Below, piece by piece: positions 36,580 to 45,714 of a stretch of 64,000 nt of DNA (its first letter is position 1; the number at the start of each line of letters is the position of its first letter). The stretch is from Haemophilus paracuniculus. Its GTDB lineage: Bacteria; Pseudomonadota; Gammaproteobacteria; Enterobacterales; Pasteurellaceae. The stretch lies in assembly GCF_002015115.1 (NCBI RefSeq), contig NZ_MUYA01000008.1, positions 74,650 to 138,649 of the forward strand, read 5' to 3'. Under the pieces are notes generated by a model. The model searched no databases and was not told where the DNA came from. It worked only from the letters and a program-made list of their open reading frames with translations. A program made the position numbers and the translations under genes.

Positions 36580-37479
36580 TTAGAGATTGATATTCTCTAC
36601 ATTCACTTGTTCTGCTTGTTTAATCGCCTCGCGGTTTTCGTTAAGCGAACGTAAGTAAGCTACTTGAATTACCGCAGGAATGGTAACGCGGTAGGCTGGA
36701 CCAGAAATATCATATGCAGTCCACGCAACATTAAGCGTCCAACCAATCGGACCTGATAACACTTTAAGAAATTTCATCAACAAGCGATTGCCTGCTGCTG
36801 GCAAGCCTCTACCAATTAATTTTTTAAGAATTAAATTGACCAATCTATTAATCAAAATATAGGACTTAAAACCACCTTTTTTAAATATAGCTTGAAACAC
36901 ACCCAGTAAAGCCTGTGTCTTGATGTTATTTGTATTATCTAACCCTAATTCTTCTGCAAGTTCTTTACGATCTTCTTCATTCAGTTGTCCAAGTGAATCT
37001 TCCAGAATTTTCATCAATAAATTTTGTTCTATCAATTTCACATCTGAGTTTTCATTGAAATTTACCTTTAATTGTTTACACACCTCACAAAGAATTTCTT
37101 TATATGGCACACCAACGTAGGTTGAAGGATTGGTAACATTTGAAATTTTCGCTGCCGTGCGTACTAATACTCGTGCAAATGGGGACATTGTATGTAAAAT
37201 AGCAGAACCACTACCATTTTCATTATACGAGGAAGTAATACTTCTAGCTAAATTTGAAAAAGTATTCCCACCAAAGCATTGCAACTCCCCTGCAATATCT
37301 TGCCAATACTTTTGGTGATCAGGATAATACCTTTGATACAAAGGGCTGTCAGAAAGATGTTCTGTATAGCGTTGCTTATTGTCTTTTGGATCATAAGTTA
37401 AAATATAAACAAGATTATCCAATTCTTCCGAAGAACAATTTTCAAGAAATGCTAAATCAGGATCTGGACGATAAGCCAT
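36580..37479 (-). CDS. YaaW family protein (UPF0174)
   Basis: A 299-residue AT-rich gene. The N-terminal DPDLAFLENCSSEELDNLVYIL and WQDIAGELQCFGGNTFSN, then VPYKEILCEVCKQLKVNFN and a hydrophobic C-terminal half ending GPAYRVTIPAVIQVAYLRSL, follow E. coli YaaW/UPF0174. Function is unknown. It has an extra 60-residue segment compared with E. coli YaaW (237). Divergent from an XRE regulator, with a different base composition from the genes around, so it may be an acquired pair. Confidence 0.78.
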   Translation of the reverse strand: MAYRPDPDLAFLENCSSEELDNLVYILTYDPKDNKQRYTEHLSDSPLYQRYYPDHQKYWQDIAGELQCFGGNTFSNLARSITSSYNENGSGSAILHTMSPFARVLVRTAAKISNVTNPSTYVGVPYKEILCEVCKQLKVNFNENSDVKLIEQNLLMKILEDSLGQLNEEDRKELAEELGLDNTNNIKTQALLGVFQAIFKKGGFKSYILINRLVNLILKKLIGRGLPAAGNRLLMKFLKVLSGPIGWTLNVAWTAYDISGPAYRVTIPAVIQVAYLRSLNENREAIKQAEQVNVENINL

Positions 37480-37607
37480 AATTTTTCTCCAATAATGTTG
37501 CTAAAAACTGCAAATATTCTAATTTTTCGGCTATACTTTGAACACGCACGAACAAGTTGGGCGACCTGCCGAGCTTGTATGGTTTTCCCTAACAAAAAAG
37601 AGTATTT

Positions 37608-38027
37608 ATGAAATCAAGCGATAAATTAAGACAAAACATTCGGGATTTTCGAGAAGATCGGGGGCTGACGCAGGCTCAAATGGCGGAAAAATTAAATTTA
37701 TCGGTGGAAGGTTACGCAAAAATTGAGCGTGGTTCTTCGCAAGTGAAAATCGATCGGTTAGAGCAGATCGCTTGTGTGTTAGGGATTAGCGTGGCAGATT
37801 TGATTCCATTTGGGGAAGATAGCGTATATGTGTTCAATAATAATGCAGATAATTCAAGCACATTTAATGTTGCCGTTGGCGACCCAGCCCTGAACGCTGA
37901 AATTAACCTGCTTCGTCAGATGATTGAGATGAAAAACGAATTATTAACCAGCCGAGAGCGAGAGATTGATTCCCTCAAACAGCAAGTGGAAACCTTGCAA
38001 AAACTGGTGGCTGAATTAGAAAAATAG
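37608..38027 (+). CDS. XRE family regulator with coiled-coil tail
   Basis: A 139-residue protein. Residues about 8-66 form an XRE helix-turn-helix (LRQNIRDFREDRGLTQAQMAEKLNLSVEGYAKIERG...). Residues about 95-139 form a heptad coiled coil (EINLLRQMIEMKNELL, DSLKQQVETLQKLVAELEK), probably for oligomerisation. Such orphan HTH proteins may be phage or element derived. It is divergent from the YaaW gene and could control it; this is inference. Confidence 0.8.
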   Translation: MKSSDKLRQNIRDFREDRGLTQAQMAEKLNLSVEGYAKIERGSSQVKIDRLEQIACVLGISVADLIPFGEDSVYVFNNNADNSSTFNVAVGDPALNAEINLLRQMIEMKNELLTSREREIDSLKQQVETLQKLVAELEK

Positions 38028-38033
38028 CCAAAA

Positions 38034-38070
38034 ACAAGCGGTAAGATTTCCCAAAAATCTTACCGCTTGC
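38034..38070. terminator. Inverted uptake words between XRE gene and def
   Basis: ACAAGCGGTAAGATTT pairs perfectly with AAATCTTACCGCTTGC around a short loop. Serves the two convergent genes. Confidence 0.8.
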
Positions 38071-38082
38071 ACTTTAAAAAAA

Positions 38083-38595
38083 CTACTTCGCCCTCGCCAA
38101 CTGCTTTTTAAGTTTGAGCATTTTTTCTTTGAAACGCTGGCGTTTGAGGGTGGAAATGTGATCGACAAACAGCACGCCGTTGAGGTGGTCGATTTCGTGT
38201 TGAATGCAAATCGCAAACAAGCCGTCCGCCTCGAAGATGATTTCCTCACCTTTGCGGTTGAGGGCTTTGACTTTCAGCTTCTCTTTGCGAGGCACTAAGG
38301 CACGACAACCAGGGATCGACAAACAGCCTTCCTCAATCCCCGTCTCGCCCGAGCTTTCCAAAATTTCAGGGTTAATCAGCACCACTTGGTTCGCCTTGTC
38401 GCCCTCAATATCAATGGTAATCACCCGTTGCAACACGCCCACCTGCGGTGCGGCAAGCCCGATGCCCTCGTGGTCGTACATTGTGTCAAACATATCATCA
38501 ATAAATTGGTTGAGCTTTTCGTCCACCGTGGCGACAGGTTCGCACACCGTTGCCAATCGTTCATCGGGGTAAAGCACTACGTCTAAAACAGCCAT
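38083..38595 (-). CDS. def: Peptide deformylase
   Basis: A 170-residue metalloenzyme that removes the formyl group from nascent polypeptides. All three motifs are intact: [10 protein letters not shown] (residue 45), EGCLSIPG (metal Cys, 90) and [12 protein letters not shown] (His-Glu-His, 132). It is divergent from dprA (88 bp). The fmt gene, normally directly downstream, is 9 kb away at 47568. Confidence 0.97.
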   Translation of the reverse strand: MAVLDVVLYPDERLATVCEPVATVDEKLNQFIDDMFDTMYDHEGIGLAAPQVGVLQRVITIDIEGDKANQVVLINPEILESSGETGIEEGCLSIPGCRALVPRKEKLKVKALNRKGEEIIFEADGLFAICIQHEIDHLNGVLFVDHISTLKRQRFKEKMLKLKKQLARAK

Positions 38596-38683
38596 TTTTG
38601 TGATCTCGATCGAAAAATTAAAAAAAAGAGGTTGGCTATTCTAACCCTTTTCCTATTATTAGGGAATTTTTGCAGGGGGAAAA

Positions 38684-39883
38684 ATGGCGTATCAGCGAGA
38701 ATTATTACGATTATTGCAAGTGCCACAATTTGGGGCAGCGAAAATCGCCCGATTGTTGGCAGAAGTGGATTGGGCGACTTTTTGCGATTACGGCAAGGCG
38801 GAATTGCGAGCAATGGGCTGGAACGAACGGCAAATCCAACGCTGGTTAAAGCCTGATTTGGCGAGCATTGAGCAAACTCTGGCGTGGGCGGAACAGCCGA
38901 ACCAACGCTTGCTAACCTTATTTGATGAAGACTACCCGTTCTTGCTTCGCCAAATCAGCACCGCACCGCCCGTGTTGTTTGTGCGAGGGGCGGTCGAGGC
39001 GTTGGGTTTGCCTCAAATCGCAATGGTCGGCAGCCGAGATTACTCGCCCTACGGCGAATTTTGGGCGAAGCAGTTCGCCGGCGATTTGGTCAAAAACGGC
39101 TTGGCGGTAACGAGCGGATTGGCGATTGGGATTGACGGATTTTGCCATCAACAAGCGGTCAGTTTGGGCGGAATAACCGTTGCGGTGCTGGGATCGGGCT
39201 TGGATCAAGTCTATCCGCTACGCCACAAAAAACTCGCCGAACAAATCAGCGAAAACGGTGGGGCGTTAGTCTCGGAATTTTTCCCGACCCAACTGCCCCT
39301 TGCCGAAAATTTCCCTCGCCGTAATCGGATTATCAGTGGCTTGTCGCTTGGCACGCTGGTGGTGGAAGCCACGATTAACAGCGGATCGTTGATCACCGCT
39401 CGCTACGCCCTCGAACAGGGGCGAGAGGTGTTCGCCCTGCCGAACAGCGTACAAAATCCATACAGCCAAGGCTGCCACAAATTGATCAAAGAGGGGGCGT
39501 TGTTGGTGGAAAATGTGGCGGATATGTTGGACGCCATCGCCCCACAAATCCAAACGCCACGCCCCTCGCAATTTGCCCTGTTCCACCAAACCGAAACGCC
39601 ATTACAAGCGGCGCGATCCGAGCCAATTTCTGCAAAACCGACCGCCACTTCGCCAGCTCTTTCCGCTCAACCAATTTCCATCCCAACCCCAGAGGCAAAA
39701 ATTCCGCCCAATCTCACCGCTTGCCAACAGCAAATCTACACCCACATCAGCCTTGACCCAATCAGCGTAGATGACATCGCCAAAGCCTGCGACTTCGCTG
39801 TTGAAACCGTATTGATCGAAATGTTGAATTTAGAGTTAAGTGGGGTGGTAAAACAAGTAAGTGGGGGGTATGTGAAATGCTAA
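38684..39883 (+). CDS. dprA: DNA processing protein DprA
   Basis: A 399-residue protein that loads RecA on incoming single-stranded DNA during natural transformation. N-terminal SAM-like part, a Rossmann fold with IAMVGSRDYSPYG and SGLAIGIDGFCHQQAV, then FPRRNRIISGLS, and a C-terminal winged helix (about 340-399). Canonical and variant uptake words occur inside and around it. Fits a competent Pasteurellaceae. AGGGGG precedes the ATG. Confidence 0.96.
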   Translation: MAYQRELLRLLQVPQFGAAKIARLLAEVDWATFCDYGKAELRAMGWNERQIQRWLKPDLASIEQTLAWAEQPNQRLLTLFDEDYPFLLRQISTAPPVLFVRGAVEALGLPQIAMVGSRDYSPYGEFWAKQFAGDLVKNGLAVTSGLAIGIDGFCHQQAVSLGGITVAVLGSGLDQVYPLRHKKLAEQISENGGALVSEFFPTQLPLAENFPRRNRIISGLSLGTLVVEATINSGSLITARYALEQGREVFALPNSVQNPYSQGCHKLIKEGALLVENVADMLDAIAPQIQTPRPSQFALFHQTETPLQAARSEPISAKPTATSPALSAQPISIPTPEAKIPPNLTACQQQIYTHISLDPISVDDIAKACDFAVETVLIEMLNLELSGVVKQVSGGYVKC

Positions 39884-39885
39884 AA

Positions 39886-39921
39886 GCAAGGGGTGGGATT
39901 CCGTAAAATCCTACCCCTTGC
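39886..39921. terminator. Variant-word inverted pair after dprA
   Basis: GCAAGGGGTGGGATT pairs with AATCCTACCCCTTGC, between convergent dprA and the UhpC-like gene. Confidence 0.7.
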
Positions 39922-39929
39922 AAAGTAGA

Positions 39930-41249
39930 TTAAGCTCGATTACGGCGTTGTTGTAGGATAAATACCAACACTAGCAATAACGCACAGGCGAGGGAAATCA
40001 TAAAGAGGGTGCTGAAAAAGCCGTTCCACTTGAAGTTTTCGATCACGAGTGAGAGCGGTAAGCCTGCCACGGCGGCACCGATGTAGGCGAACAAGCTGAC
40101 GAAGCCCGTTGCGGCACCTGAGGCGTATTTGTGCGAGTTTTCAGCGGCTGCCATTGCGATCAGGAATTGCGGCCCGAAAATAAAGAAGCCGATCAGGAAG
40201 AACAAGCTCGACATCAAGAAGCTGTTGTCGCTTGGCACGAGCCAGAGGGCGAGGGACACGGAAATAATCCCGACCACATAGATGATGTTCATTTGGGTAC
40301 GGTTGCCTTTGAAGAATTTGTCTGAACCCCAGCCTGCGAACAACGCCCCTAAGAAGCCACCGATTTCAAAGAACGACACGCTGGCATTGGCTTGTAGCAA
40401 GTTGTAGCCGTGGGTTTCGGTCAGATAGAGGTTGCCCCAGTCGTTGATGCCCGTCCGCACGATATAGACGAGGCAGTAAGAGATTGCCAACGCCCAAATG
40501 ATCGTGTTTTTGAACACATAGGTTTTGAGGATTTCCCAAGTGGATAAACCCACCCCTTCGCTTTCGTGGTTTTTCTCGGCGATGTCGTTTCGCCATTCGC
40601 CCACGGTCGGCAAGCCCATTGAGCTTGGGCGATCTCGCAAGAAAATGCAAAGCCCAAGCCCCACCACCACAGCGATCAACCCAGGGATAATCATTCCATA
40701 TCGCCAGCCCCACGCCAGCGTTACTGCCCCTGCGATGAGCGGAATCACCGCCCCACCAAGGTTGTGCGAAGTGTTCCAAATCGCCCACCACAAGCCCCGT
40801 TCGTTACGGGAATACCAAGTGTTGAGGATTTTCGAGCAAGGCGGCCAGCCCCAGCCTTGGAAAAAGGCGTTGATCATCCAAAGGGTAACGAACATAAAAA
40901 TGGACGAACTCATTCCAAAGAAGATGTTTACCACGCCCGTGGCGATTAGCCCGATCCCCATAAAATAGCGAGGGTTTGAGCGGTCGCCGATTACGCCTGA
41001 GAGGAATTTTGACACGCCGTAAGTGAGGTAAAACGCCGTCCCCATAATCCCGATATCGGCTTTTTGCAAACCTAAATCGGCGAGCATTTCGGGCATTACG
41101 AAGTTGAACCCTTTACGGGTGAAATAGAAAACCGCGTAGCCGATGTAGCTCACGATCATTAAATGTAACCGCCAATAACTGTAGGTTTGGTCGATTTCTT
41201 CTTTGCTTTTGGTTATCGGCAAATCAGGGGCTTCACGAAAAATAGCCAT
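39930..41249 (-). CDS. uhpC: UhpC-like hexose phosphate carrier/sensor (MFS, OPA family)
   Basis: A 439-residue, 12-span protein of the organophosphate:phosphate antiporter family, the same length as E. coli UhpC. YFTRKGFNFVMPEML, GVSKFLSGVIGDRSNPRYFMG, NAFFQGWGWPPCSKIL and GWGSDKFFKGNR match UhpC much better than UhpT or GlpT. In enterics UhpC senses glucose-6-phosphate with UhpBA; no uhpA, uhpB or uhpT is nearby, so this protein may instead transport hexose phosphates, as chlamydial UhpC does. That role is inference. Confidence 0.82.
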   Translation of the reverse strand: MAIFREAPDLPITKSKEEIDQTYSYWRLHLMIVSYIGYAVFYFTRKGFNFVMPEMLADLGLQKADIGIMGTAFYLTYGVSKFLSGVIGDRSNPRYFMGIGLIATGVVNIFFGMSSSIFMFVTLWMINAFFQGWGWPPCSKILNTWYSRNERGLWWAIWNTSHNLGGAVIPLIAGAVTLAWGWRYGMIIPGLIAVVVGLGLCIFLRDRPSSMGLPTVGEWRNDIAEKNHESEGVGLSTWEILKTYVFKNTIIWALAISYCLVYIVRTGINDWGNLYLTETHGYNLLQANASVSFFEIGGFLGALFAGWGSDKFFKGNRTQMNIIYVVGIISVSLALWLVPSDNSFLMSSLFFLIGFFIFGPQFLIAMAAAENSHKYASGAATGFVSLFAYIGAAVAGLPLSLVIENFKWNGFFSTLFMISLACALLLVLVFILQQRRNRA

Positions 41250-41406
41250 TGTTTACTCCTTAATTTTGAAAATTTTTCAGAATTATAGGAATAATCCACG
41301 GCAAATTCTGTGAAGTCGCTCACATTTTTGAGGAAGACGGGGTGGCAAGCGGTGTGATTGCGGAAAATTTTAACAAAAACGCACTACCGAAGTAGTACGT
41401 TTGATG

Positions 41407-42096
41407 TTAGAACCCTGCCTGTTTTTCCAACTGTTCCACCAAGGCTTCATCAAGGTTGAGGGCGGTGGCGAGTTGGGCGAGGAAGACGATTTCCTTGCGG
41501 GAAAGCTCTTGGCAGGTAATGCGTGCCGCGAGGTAAACTTGGCTGGCGAGGGCGGTGTTGTTGCCGACCGCACGAGCGATTTCGTCAATCGTGATCGGGT
41601 TCGCCGTTTGTTGGATGAGCCATTGTTGGAACTCGGCATCATCGCCACCCTCTTTGCGAATCAAGGCTTCTTCCGCTTCGTCTAGCACGCCGTCTGCGAG
41701 GGCGGCGGCAATCATTGTGCGTAAAATTAGCTCGTTTTGCGATTCGCTGTTTGCTTGCTCAAATTCGCTGGCTGGCACGGCAATTTCGCCCGTACTCTGA
41801 TTTTGCTGATAATTTTGATACGCCTTGTACGCCAATCCGCCAAGAGCCGCCAACGAGCCTAATTTAGCGAGGCTTGAACCGCCGTTTTTGCCGAGTACCA
41901 TCGACAAAATCCCTACCAACGCCGCACCGCCGCCGACTTTGGTAATGGTGTCGGTGTTGCCCTCTTTGATCTCTTGTGCCGACTGCTTCGCCGAGTTCAG
42001 CACGCTGTCGAACACCTTGCTCAAATCGCCCTTGCTCTCGTTCGCGGTTGAACTAACCGAACGCAACACGCCATTTAAAATTTCGTTAAAATTCAT
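41407..42096 (-). CDS. DUF533 / TerB-like membrane-associated protein (YebE-like)
   Basis: A 229-residue protein. The N-terminus is soluble, residues about 52-85 are glycine-rich and hydrophobic (VGGGAALVGILSMVLGKNGG, LGSLAALGGLAYKAYQ), and the C-terminal 130 residues form a TerB-like helical domain (LRTMIAAALADGVLDEAEEALI, YLAARITCQELSRKE). This is the layout of YebE/DUF533; function unknown, stress-linked in enterics. ATG at 42096 has GAGGAAA upstream. Confidence 0.8.
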   Translation of the reverse strand: MNFNEILNGVLRSVSSTANESKGDLSKVFDSVLNSAKQSAQEIKEGNTDTITKVGGGAALVGILSMVLGKNGGSSLAKLGSLAALGGLAYKAYQNYQQNQSTGEIAVPASEFEQANSESQNELILRTMIAAALADGVLDEAEEALIRKEGGDDAEFQQWLIQQTANPITIDEIARAVGNNTALASQVYLAARITCQELSRKEIVFLAQLATALNLDEALVEQLEKQAGF

Positions 42097-42164
42097 TTTG
42101 TTTCCTCTTGAATGGATAATCAAACATTGCGATGTATAGACAGCGATTGTGGGGGAAGGTTGCG

Positions 42165-42210
42165 ACAAGGGGTAGGATTTTGCGAAATTTCTGAAAATCC
42201 TACCCCTTGC
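42165..42210. terminator. Variant-word inverted pair after gntT
   Basis: ACAAGGGGTAGGATTTT pairs with AAAATCCTACCCCTTGC just beyond the gntT stop (minus strand). A 17-base arm with no mismatch at the word. Confidence 0.7.
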
Positions 42211-42214
42211 AAGG

Positions 42215-43564
42215 TTAGAGAAGAATGCTTCCGACCAAAGCAATAAGGAAACCCACCACCCCGATTGAGGTTTCAAGCAGTGTCCACGTTTTTAAGGTGG
42301 TTTTGGTATCCATTTCGAGGAAGCGGCTCATTAGCCAGAACCCTGAGTCATTGACGTGGGAAAGCACGGTCGAGCCAGAGGCAATCGCGATCACGATAAA
42401 GCAGAGGTCAAAGGCGGTGAGGCTTGGGTCGGCAGCCACCGCTGGGGCGATTAAGGCGGCGGTGGTCGTGAGGGCAACGGTTGCCGAGCCTTGTGCGACG
42501 CGTAATGCTACTGCGATTAAGAATGCCGCGACAATAATCGGCATTCCTGTGTCCGACAACATCGCCGAGAGCTGTTCGCCAATGCCACTTGCTCGCAACA
42601 CGCCGCCGAACATTCCGCCCGCCCCTGTTACCAACACAATCGCACAAATCGGGCCAAGGGCGTTGTTACAAATGCTTTCGATCTGTTCGTAGCTACGCTG
42701 ATCTCGCAAGAGGGCAATCGCCACCAGCAAGGTAATCAACAACGCAATCGGGGTTTTGCCGAGCAAGCGGAGGCTTTCCACCCAAAGCTGCGAGCCGTCA
42801 ATCACTTTGGCAACGCTTAATGTGTTCAAGCCTGTATCGAATAAAATCAAGAAAATCGGTAACAACAAGACGATAATCACTCGTCCAAAACTTGGTGGAT
42901 TTTGCACGGCGGTTTCGTTGATTGCGGCACTGCTGAGAAAGGATTTCGGCAGGGCGACATTCACTTTTTGGCTGATCCATTTGCTGAACAGATAAGTGCC
43001 GATGTACCAAGTAGGAATCGCACAAACCAAGCCAACAATCACTAATAATCCCATATTTACGCCGAGCAAATCGCCCGAGGCGACAGGGCCGGGGTGCGGT
43101 GGTAGGAATGCGTGCATTACCGCAAATCCGCCCGCGACAGGAAAGGCGTAACGAAGCACCGATCCGCCAAACTGTTTCGCCACGCTGAACACAATCGGCA
43201 ACATCACGACTAAGCCTGCGTCAAAAAAGATCGGGAAGCCGAATAATAAGGAAGCAACACCCAATGCAAGCGGTGCTTTTTGCTCGCCAAAACGGTTGAT
43301 CAGTGTGTCGGCAAGCACTTTCGCTCCACCTGTTACTTCCAATAATCGCCCGATCATTGCCCCCAAGCCGACTAATAACGCCACCGAAGCGAGGGTGTTA
43401 CCGAAGCCCGTTAAAAGGGTTGGCAGGATTTTATTAACGGGAATGCCCGCGGCGAGAGCGGTCAATAAACTGACGATAATCAACGCCACAAAAGCGTGTA
43501 CTTTGAATTTGATGATCAGCAACAGCAACAAGGCTATCGCTGCAATCATAATAAAAATTAACAT
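42215..43564 (-). CDS. gntT: Gluconate:H+ symporter (GntP family)
   Basis: A 449-residue carrier with 12-14 hydrophobic spans. GAMIGRLLEVTGGAKVLADTL, FGFPIFFDAGLVVMLPIVF, HAFLPPHPGPVA and SHVNDSGFWL are signatures of the gluconate permease family. ATG at 43564 follows GAGG; a GTG two codons upstream is less likely. Divergent from gntK, sharing two GntR-type operators and a CRP site. The choice of GntT over GntU is not certain. Confidence 0.9.
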   Translation of the reverse strand: MLIFIMIAAIALLLLLIIKFKVHAFVALIIVSLLTALAAGIPVNKILPTLLTGFGNTLASVALLVGLGAMIGRLLEVTGGAKVLADTLINRFGEQKAPLALGVASLLFGFPIFFDAGLVVMLPIVFSVAKQFGGSVLRYAFPVAGGFAVMHAFLPPHPGPVASGDLLGVNMGLLVIVGLVCAIPTWYIGTYLFSKWISQKVNVALPKSFLSSAAINETAVQNPPSFGRVIIVLLLPIFLILFDTGLNTLSVAKVIDGSQLWVESLRLLGKTPIALLITLLVAIALLRDQRSYEQIESICNNALGPICAIVLVTGAGGMFGGVLRASGIGEQLSAMLSDTGMPIIVAAFLIAVALRVAQGSATVALTTTAALIAPAVAADPSLTAFDLCFIVIAIASGSTVLSHVNDSGFWLMSRFLEMDTKTTLKTWTLLETSIGVVGFLIALVGSILL

Positions 43565-43591
43565 AGCCACCTCGATATGTTATGATTGAAT

Positions 43592-43606
43592 TGTTACGGG
43601 TAACAT
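43592..43606. promoter_or_regulatory. GntR-type operator 1
   Basis: TGTTACGGGTAACAT, a palindrome close to the E. coli gluconate repressor operator, 28 bp upstream of gntT. Confidence 0.75.
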
Positions 43607-43657
43607 TAACAGAAATCTAAACGCTGTAAAGCATATTTTTTAGGCAAATGTTAAATT

Positions 43658-43673
43658 TGCGATCTAGTTCACA
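43658..43673. promoter_or_regulatory. CRP site in the gnt divergent region
   Basis: TGCGATCTAGTTCACA has one mismatch to TGTGA-N6-TCACA. It lies between the two GntR operators, able to serve gntT and gntK. Confidence 0.65.
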
Positions 43674-43680
43674 AAATTTA

Positions 43681-43696
43681 ATGTTATGGGTAACAT
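43681..43696. promoter_or_regulatory. GntR-type operator 2
   Basis: ATGTTATGGGTAACAT, same palindrome as operator 1 with one asymmetric change, 41 bp before the gntK start. Confidence 0.75.
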
Positions 43697-43736
43697 TTTC
43701 GGCACTTTTTTGATGAGAAAGCGTAGCGAGGTCAAA

Positions 43737-44237
43737 ATGAGCAAGGTTTTTATTGTAATGGGCGTTTCTGGCACGGGCAAAAGCACGGTGGGGCAAGCGG
43801 TGGCTTCTCGCTTAAATTTTAAATTTATTGACGGCGATGATCTTCACCCCCGAGCCAACATTCTCAAAATGGCACAAGGGCAACCGTTGAATGATGCGGA
43901 TCGCCAACCGTGGCTCGCACGGATTTCCGATGCGGTGTTTAGCCTTAATCACAAAAATGAGCAGGGGATTATTGTCTGTTCAGCGTTGAAAAAGGCGTAT
44001 CGCGATCAAATTCGGCAAGGCAATCCCGAGTTAAAATTTCTGTTTTTACACGGCAGTTTTGAGCTGATTTTGGCTCGAATGCAGCAACGAGCAGGGCATT
44101 TTATGAAAGCAGAAATGTTGCAGAGCCAATTTAATACGCTGGAACTGCCGAACAATGAGCCTGATGTGATCGAAATTGCTATCGACCGCCCTTTTGAGGA
44201 GGTGGTGAACGCCTGCGAGCAAGCGATTTTAGCCTAG
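43737..44237 (+). CDS. gntK: Gluconokinase
   Basis: A 166-residue P-loop kinase that makes 6-phosphogluconate. Walker A is GVSGTGKSTVGQ (residues 9-20). FIDGDDLHPRANILKMAQGQPLNDADRQPWL binds substrate. The ATG at 43737 has GAGG upstream; the longer frame from 43686 runs through the operator. It converges with gntR with no gap. Confidence 0.95.
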   Translation: MSKVFIVMGVSGTGKSTVGQAVASRLNFKFIDGDDLHPRANILKMAQGQPLNDADRQPWLARISDAVFSLNHKNEQGIIVCSALKKAYRDQIRQGNPELKFLFLHGSFELILARMQQRAGHFMKAEMLQSQFNTLELPNNEPDVIEIAIDRPFEEVVNACEQAILA

Positions 44238-45233
44238 CTAAATGCTCTCGCCACAATGAATGGTGTAGCCGAGATCGATAATGTTCCGCTCAATCGGCTG
44301 TTGAGCGAGGCGAGCCAGCAAGGTTTGAGCCGCCACTCGCCCGATTTCAAGGCGAGGGGTAATCACAGTGGCGAGTTGAGGCGTGAGCGACTGCCCCACA
44401 TCGTGCCCGTGAAAGCCTGCAATCGCAATCTGCTCAGGCACATCAATCCCCTGCCGTTGGCACTCAAACAACGCCCCAATCGCCAAATCATCATTGGTGC
44501 AAAAAATGCCGTCCAGATCGGGATATTGCTGTAACGCCTGTTGCAACTGTTCCGCCCCCAAACTGAATGAAGACGGCATTTCGGTGGTAATGTGGCGAAC
44601 CTGCAAACCGTAGCGTTGCATTGCCCGCTCGTAGCCTTGCATTTTGAGGCGAGTTCGCTTATCCATTCGAGCGGAAAAATAGACAATCTTCCGCCGCCCT
44701 CGCAAAATCATCGTTTCCACCATTGAACACGCCGCAGAAACATTGTTAAAACCGACCGCTTGTTGAATGGCGTGGCTGGTGTCCATTATCTCAATCACGG
44801 GAATGTTCGCTACTTCTAGCATTTTCAAGGTGCGAGGGCTATGCTGATTTTCCGACAAAATCAGCCCTTCGACATTGTAAGAAAGCAGCGACTCAATCCG
44901 TTGTTCTTCCTTTTCCATTGAATAGCCGTAGTGAGCCAACATCGTCTGATAGCCCGCCTCGTCCGTGATTAGCTCAATCCCCTTAATTACTTCGGCGAAC
45001 ACCTGATTGGTCAAAGACGGCACTAACACTCCAATCGCACGGCTCTTGGCGTTGGATAAAATGCTCGGGGCTTTGTTCGGAATGTAGCCAAACTGTTCCA
45101 ACGCCACCGCAATTTTCTGCTGCGTTTCCACCGCCACCGACTGCGGCTGACGCAGATAACGGCTCACCGTCATTTTGGTGATCCCTAAATGATCGGCAAT
45201 ATCTTGCAACGTAGGGCGTTTGGGTTTGGTCAT
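44238..45233 (-). CDS. gntR: LacI-family gluconate repressor GntR
   Basis: A 331-residue regulator. N-terminal LacI head (PTLQDIADHLGITKMTVSRYLRQP, residues 6-29) and a periplasmic-binding-type effector domain (AIGVLVPSLTNQVFAEVIKGI, FCTNDDLAIGALFECQRQG). Matches E. coli GntR along its length. With the two operators at 43592 and 43681 it closes the regulatory loop for gntT and gntK. Confidence 0.92.
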   Translation of the reverse strand: MTKPKRPTLQDIADHLGITKMTVSRYLRQPQSVAVETQQKIAVALEQFGYIPNKAPSILSNAKSRAIGVLVPSLTNQVFAEVIKGIELITDEAGYQTMLAHYGYSMEKEEQRIESLLSYNVEGLILSENQHSPRTLKMLEVANIPVIEIMDTSHAIQQAVGFNNVSAACSMVETMILRGRRKIVYFSARMDKRTRLKMQGYERAMQRYGLQVRHITTEMPSSFSLGAEQLQQALQQYPDLDGIFCTNDDLAIGALFECQRQGIDVPEQIAIAGFHGHDVGQSLTPQLATVITPRLEIGRVAAQTLLARLAQQPIERNIIDLGYTIHCGESI

Positions 45234-45297
45234 AGGCTGGCGATGAGATGAGAAAAGAACCTATTTTAAGGTTTTTGAAAGGGAAATCAATCGCAAT

Positions 45298-45343
45298 GCA
45301 AGGGGTGGGATTGGCGGAAATTTCGCAGAATCCTACCCCTTGC
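45298..45343. terminator. Variant-word inverted pair after the DUF1304 gene
   Basis: GCAAGGGGTGGGATT pairs with AATCCTACCCCTTGC, 15 bp past the DUF1304 stop on the minus strand. Confidence 0.65.
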
Positions 45344-45357
45344 AAACAGATAAAAAA

Positions 45358-45714
45358 CTAAGCCAACAACTGAGCCAAAATCGCTAAAATCGCGGGTAAC
45401 GCTTGTTTCAAGAAAATGCTGCGATTTGCGGTGATAGCACCGTAAATGCCTGCGAACATTACGCAAATTAAGAAAAATATCACCACCGAAAACTGTTGGC
45501 TGATTAAGCCGAACAGCAACCCTGCCGCCAAAAAGCCGTTGTAAAGCCCTTGGTTGGCGAACATCACTTTGACTTTGGGCTGGGCGATAAAATCATCGCT
45601 TAAATTGAAAATTTTCTTCGCTTTGGTACTCTCAATCGCAAACATTTCCAAATATAAAATGTAGAAATGTTCGACCGCCACCAATAAAGTTAAAATTAAC
45701 GCTAAAATTGCCAT
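45358..45714 (-). CDS. DUF1304 family membrane protein
   Basis: A 118-residue protein with four hydrophobic segments. VAVEHFYILYLEMFAIES at the N-terminus, FANQGLYNGFLAAGLLFGL and GIYGAITANRSIFLKQALPA are family features. Function is unknown. Its ATG overlaps the yigZ stop by 1 nt (TAATG), so translation is coupled. Confidence 0.88.
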   Translation of the reverse strand: MAILALILTLLVAVEHFYILYLEMFAIESTKAKKIFNLSDDFIAQPKVKVMFANQGLYNGFLAAGLLFGLISQQFSVVIFFLICVMFAGIYGAITANRSIFLKQALPAILAILAQLLA

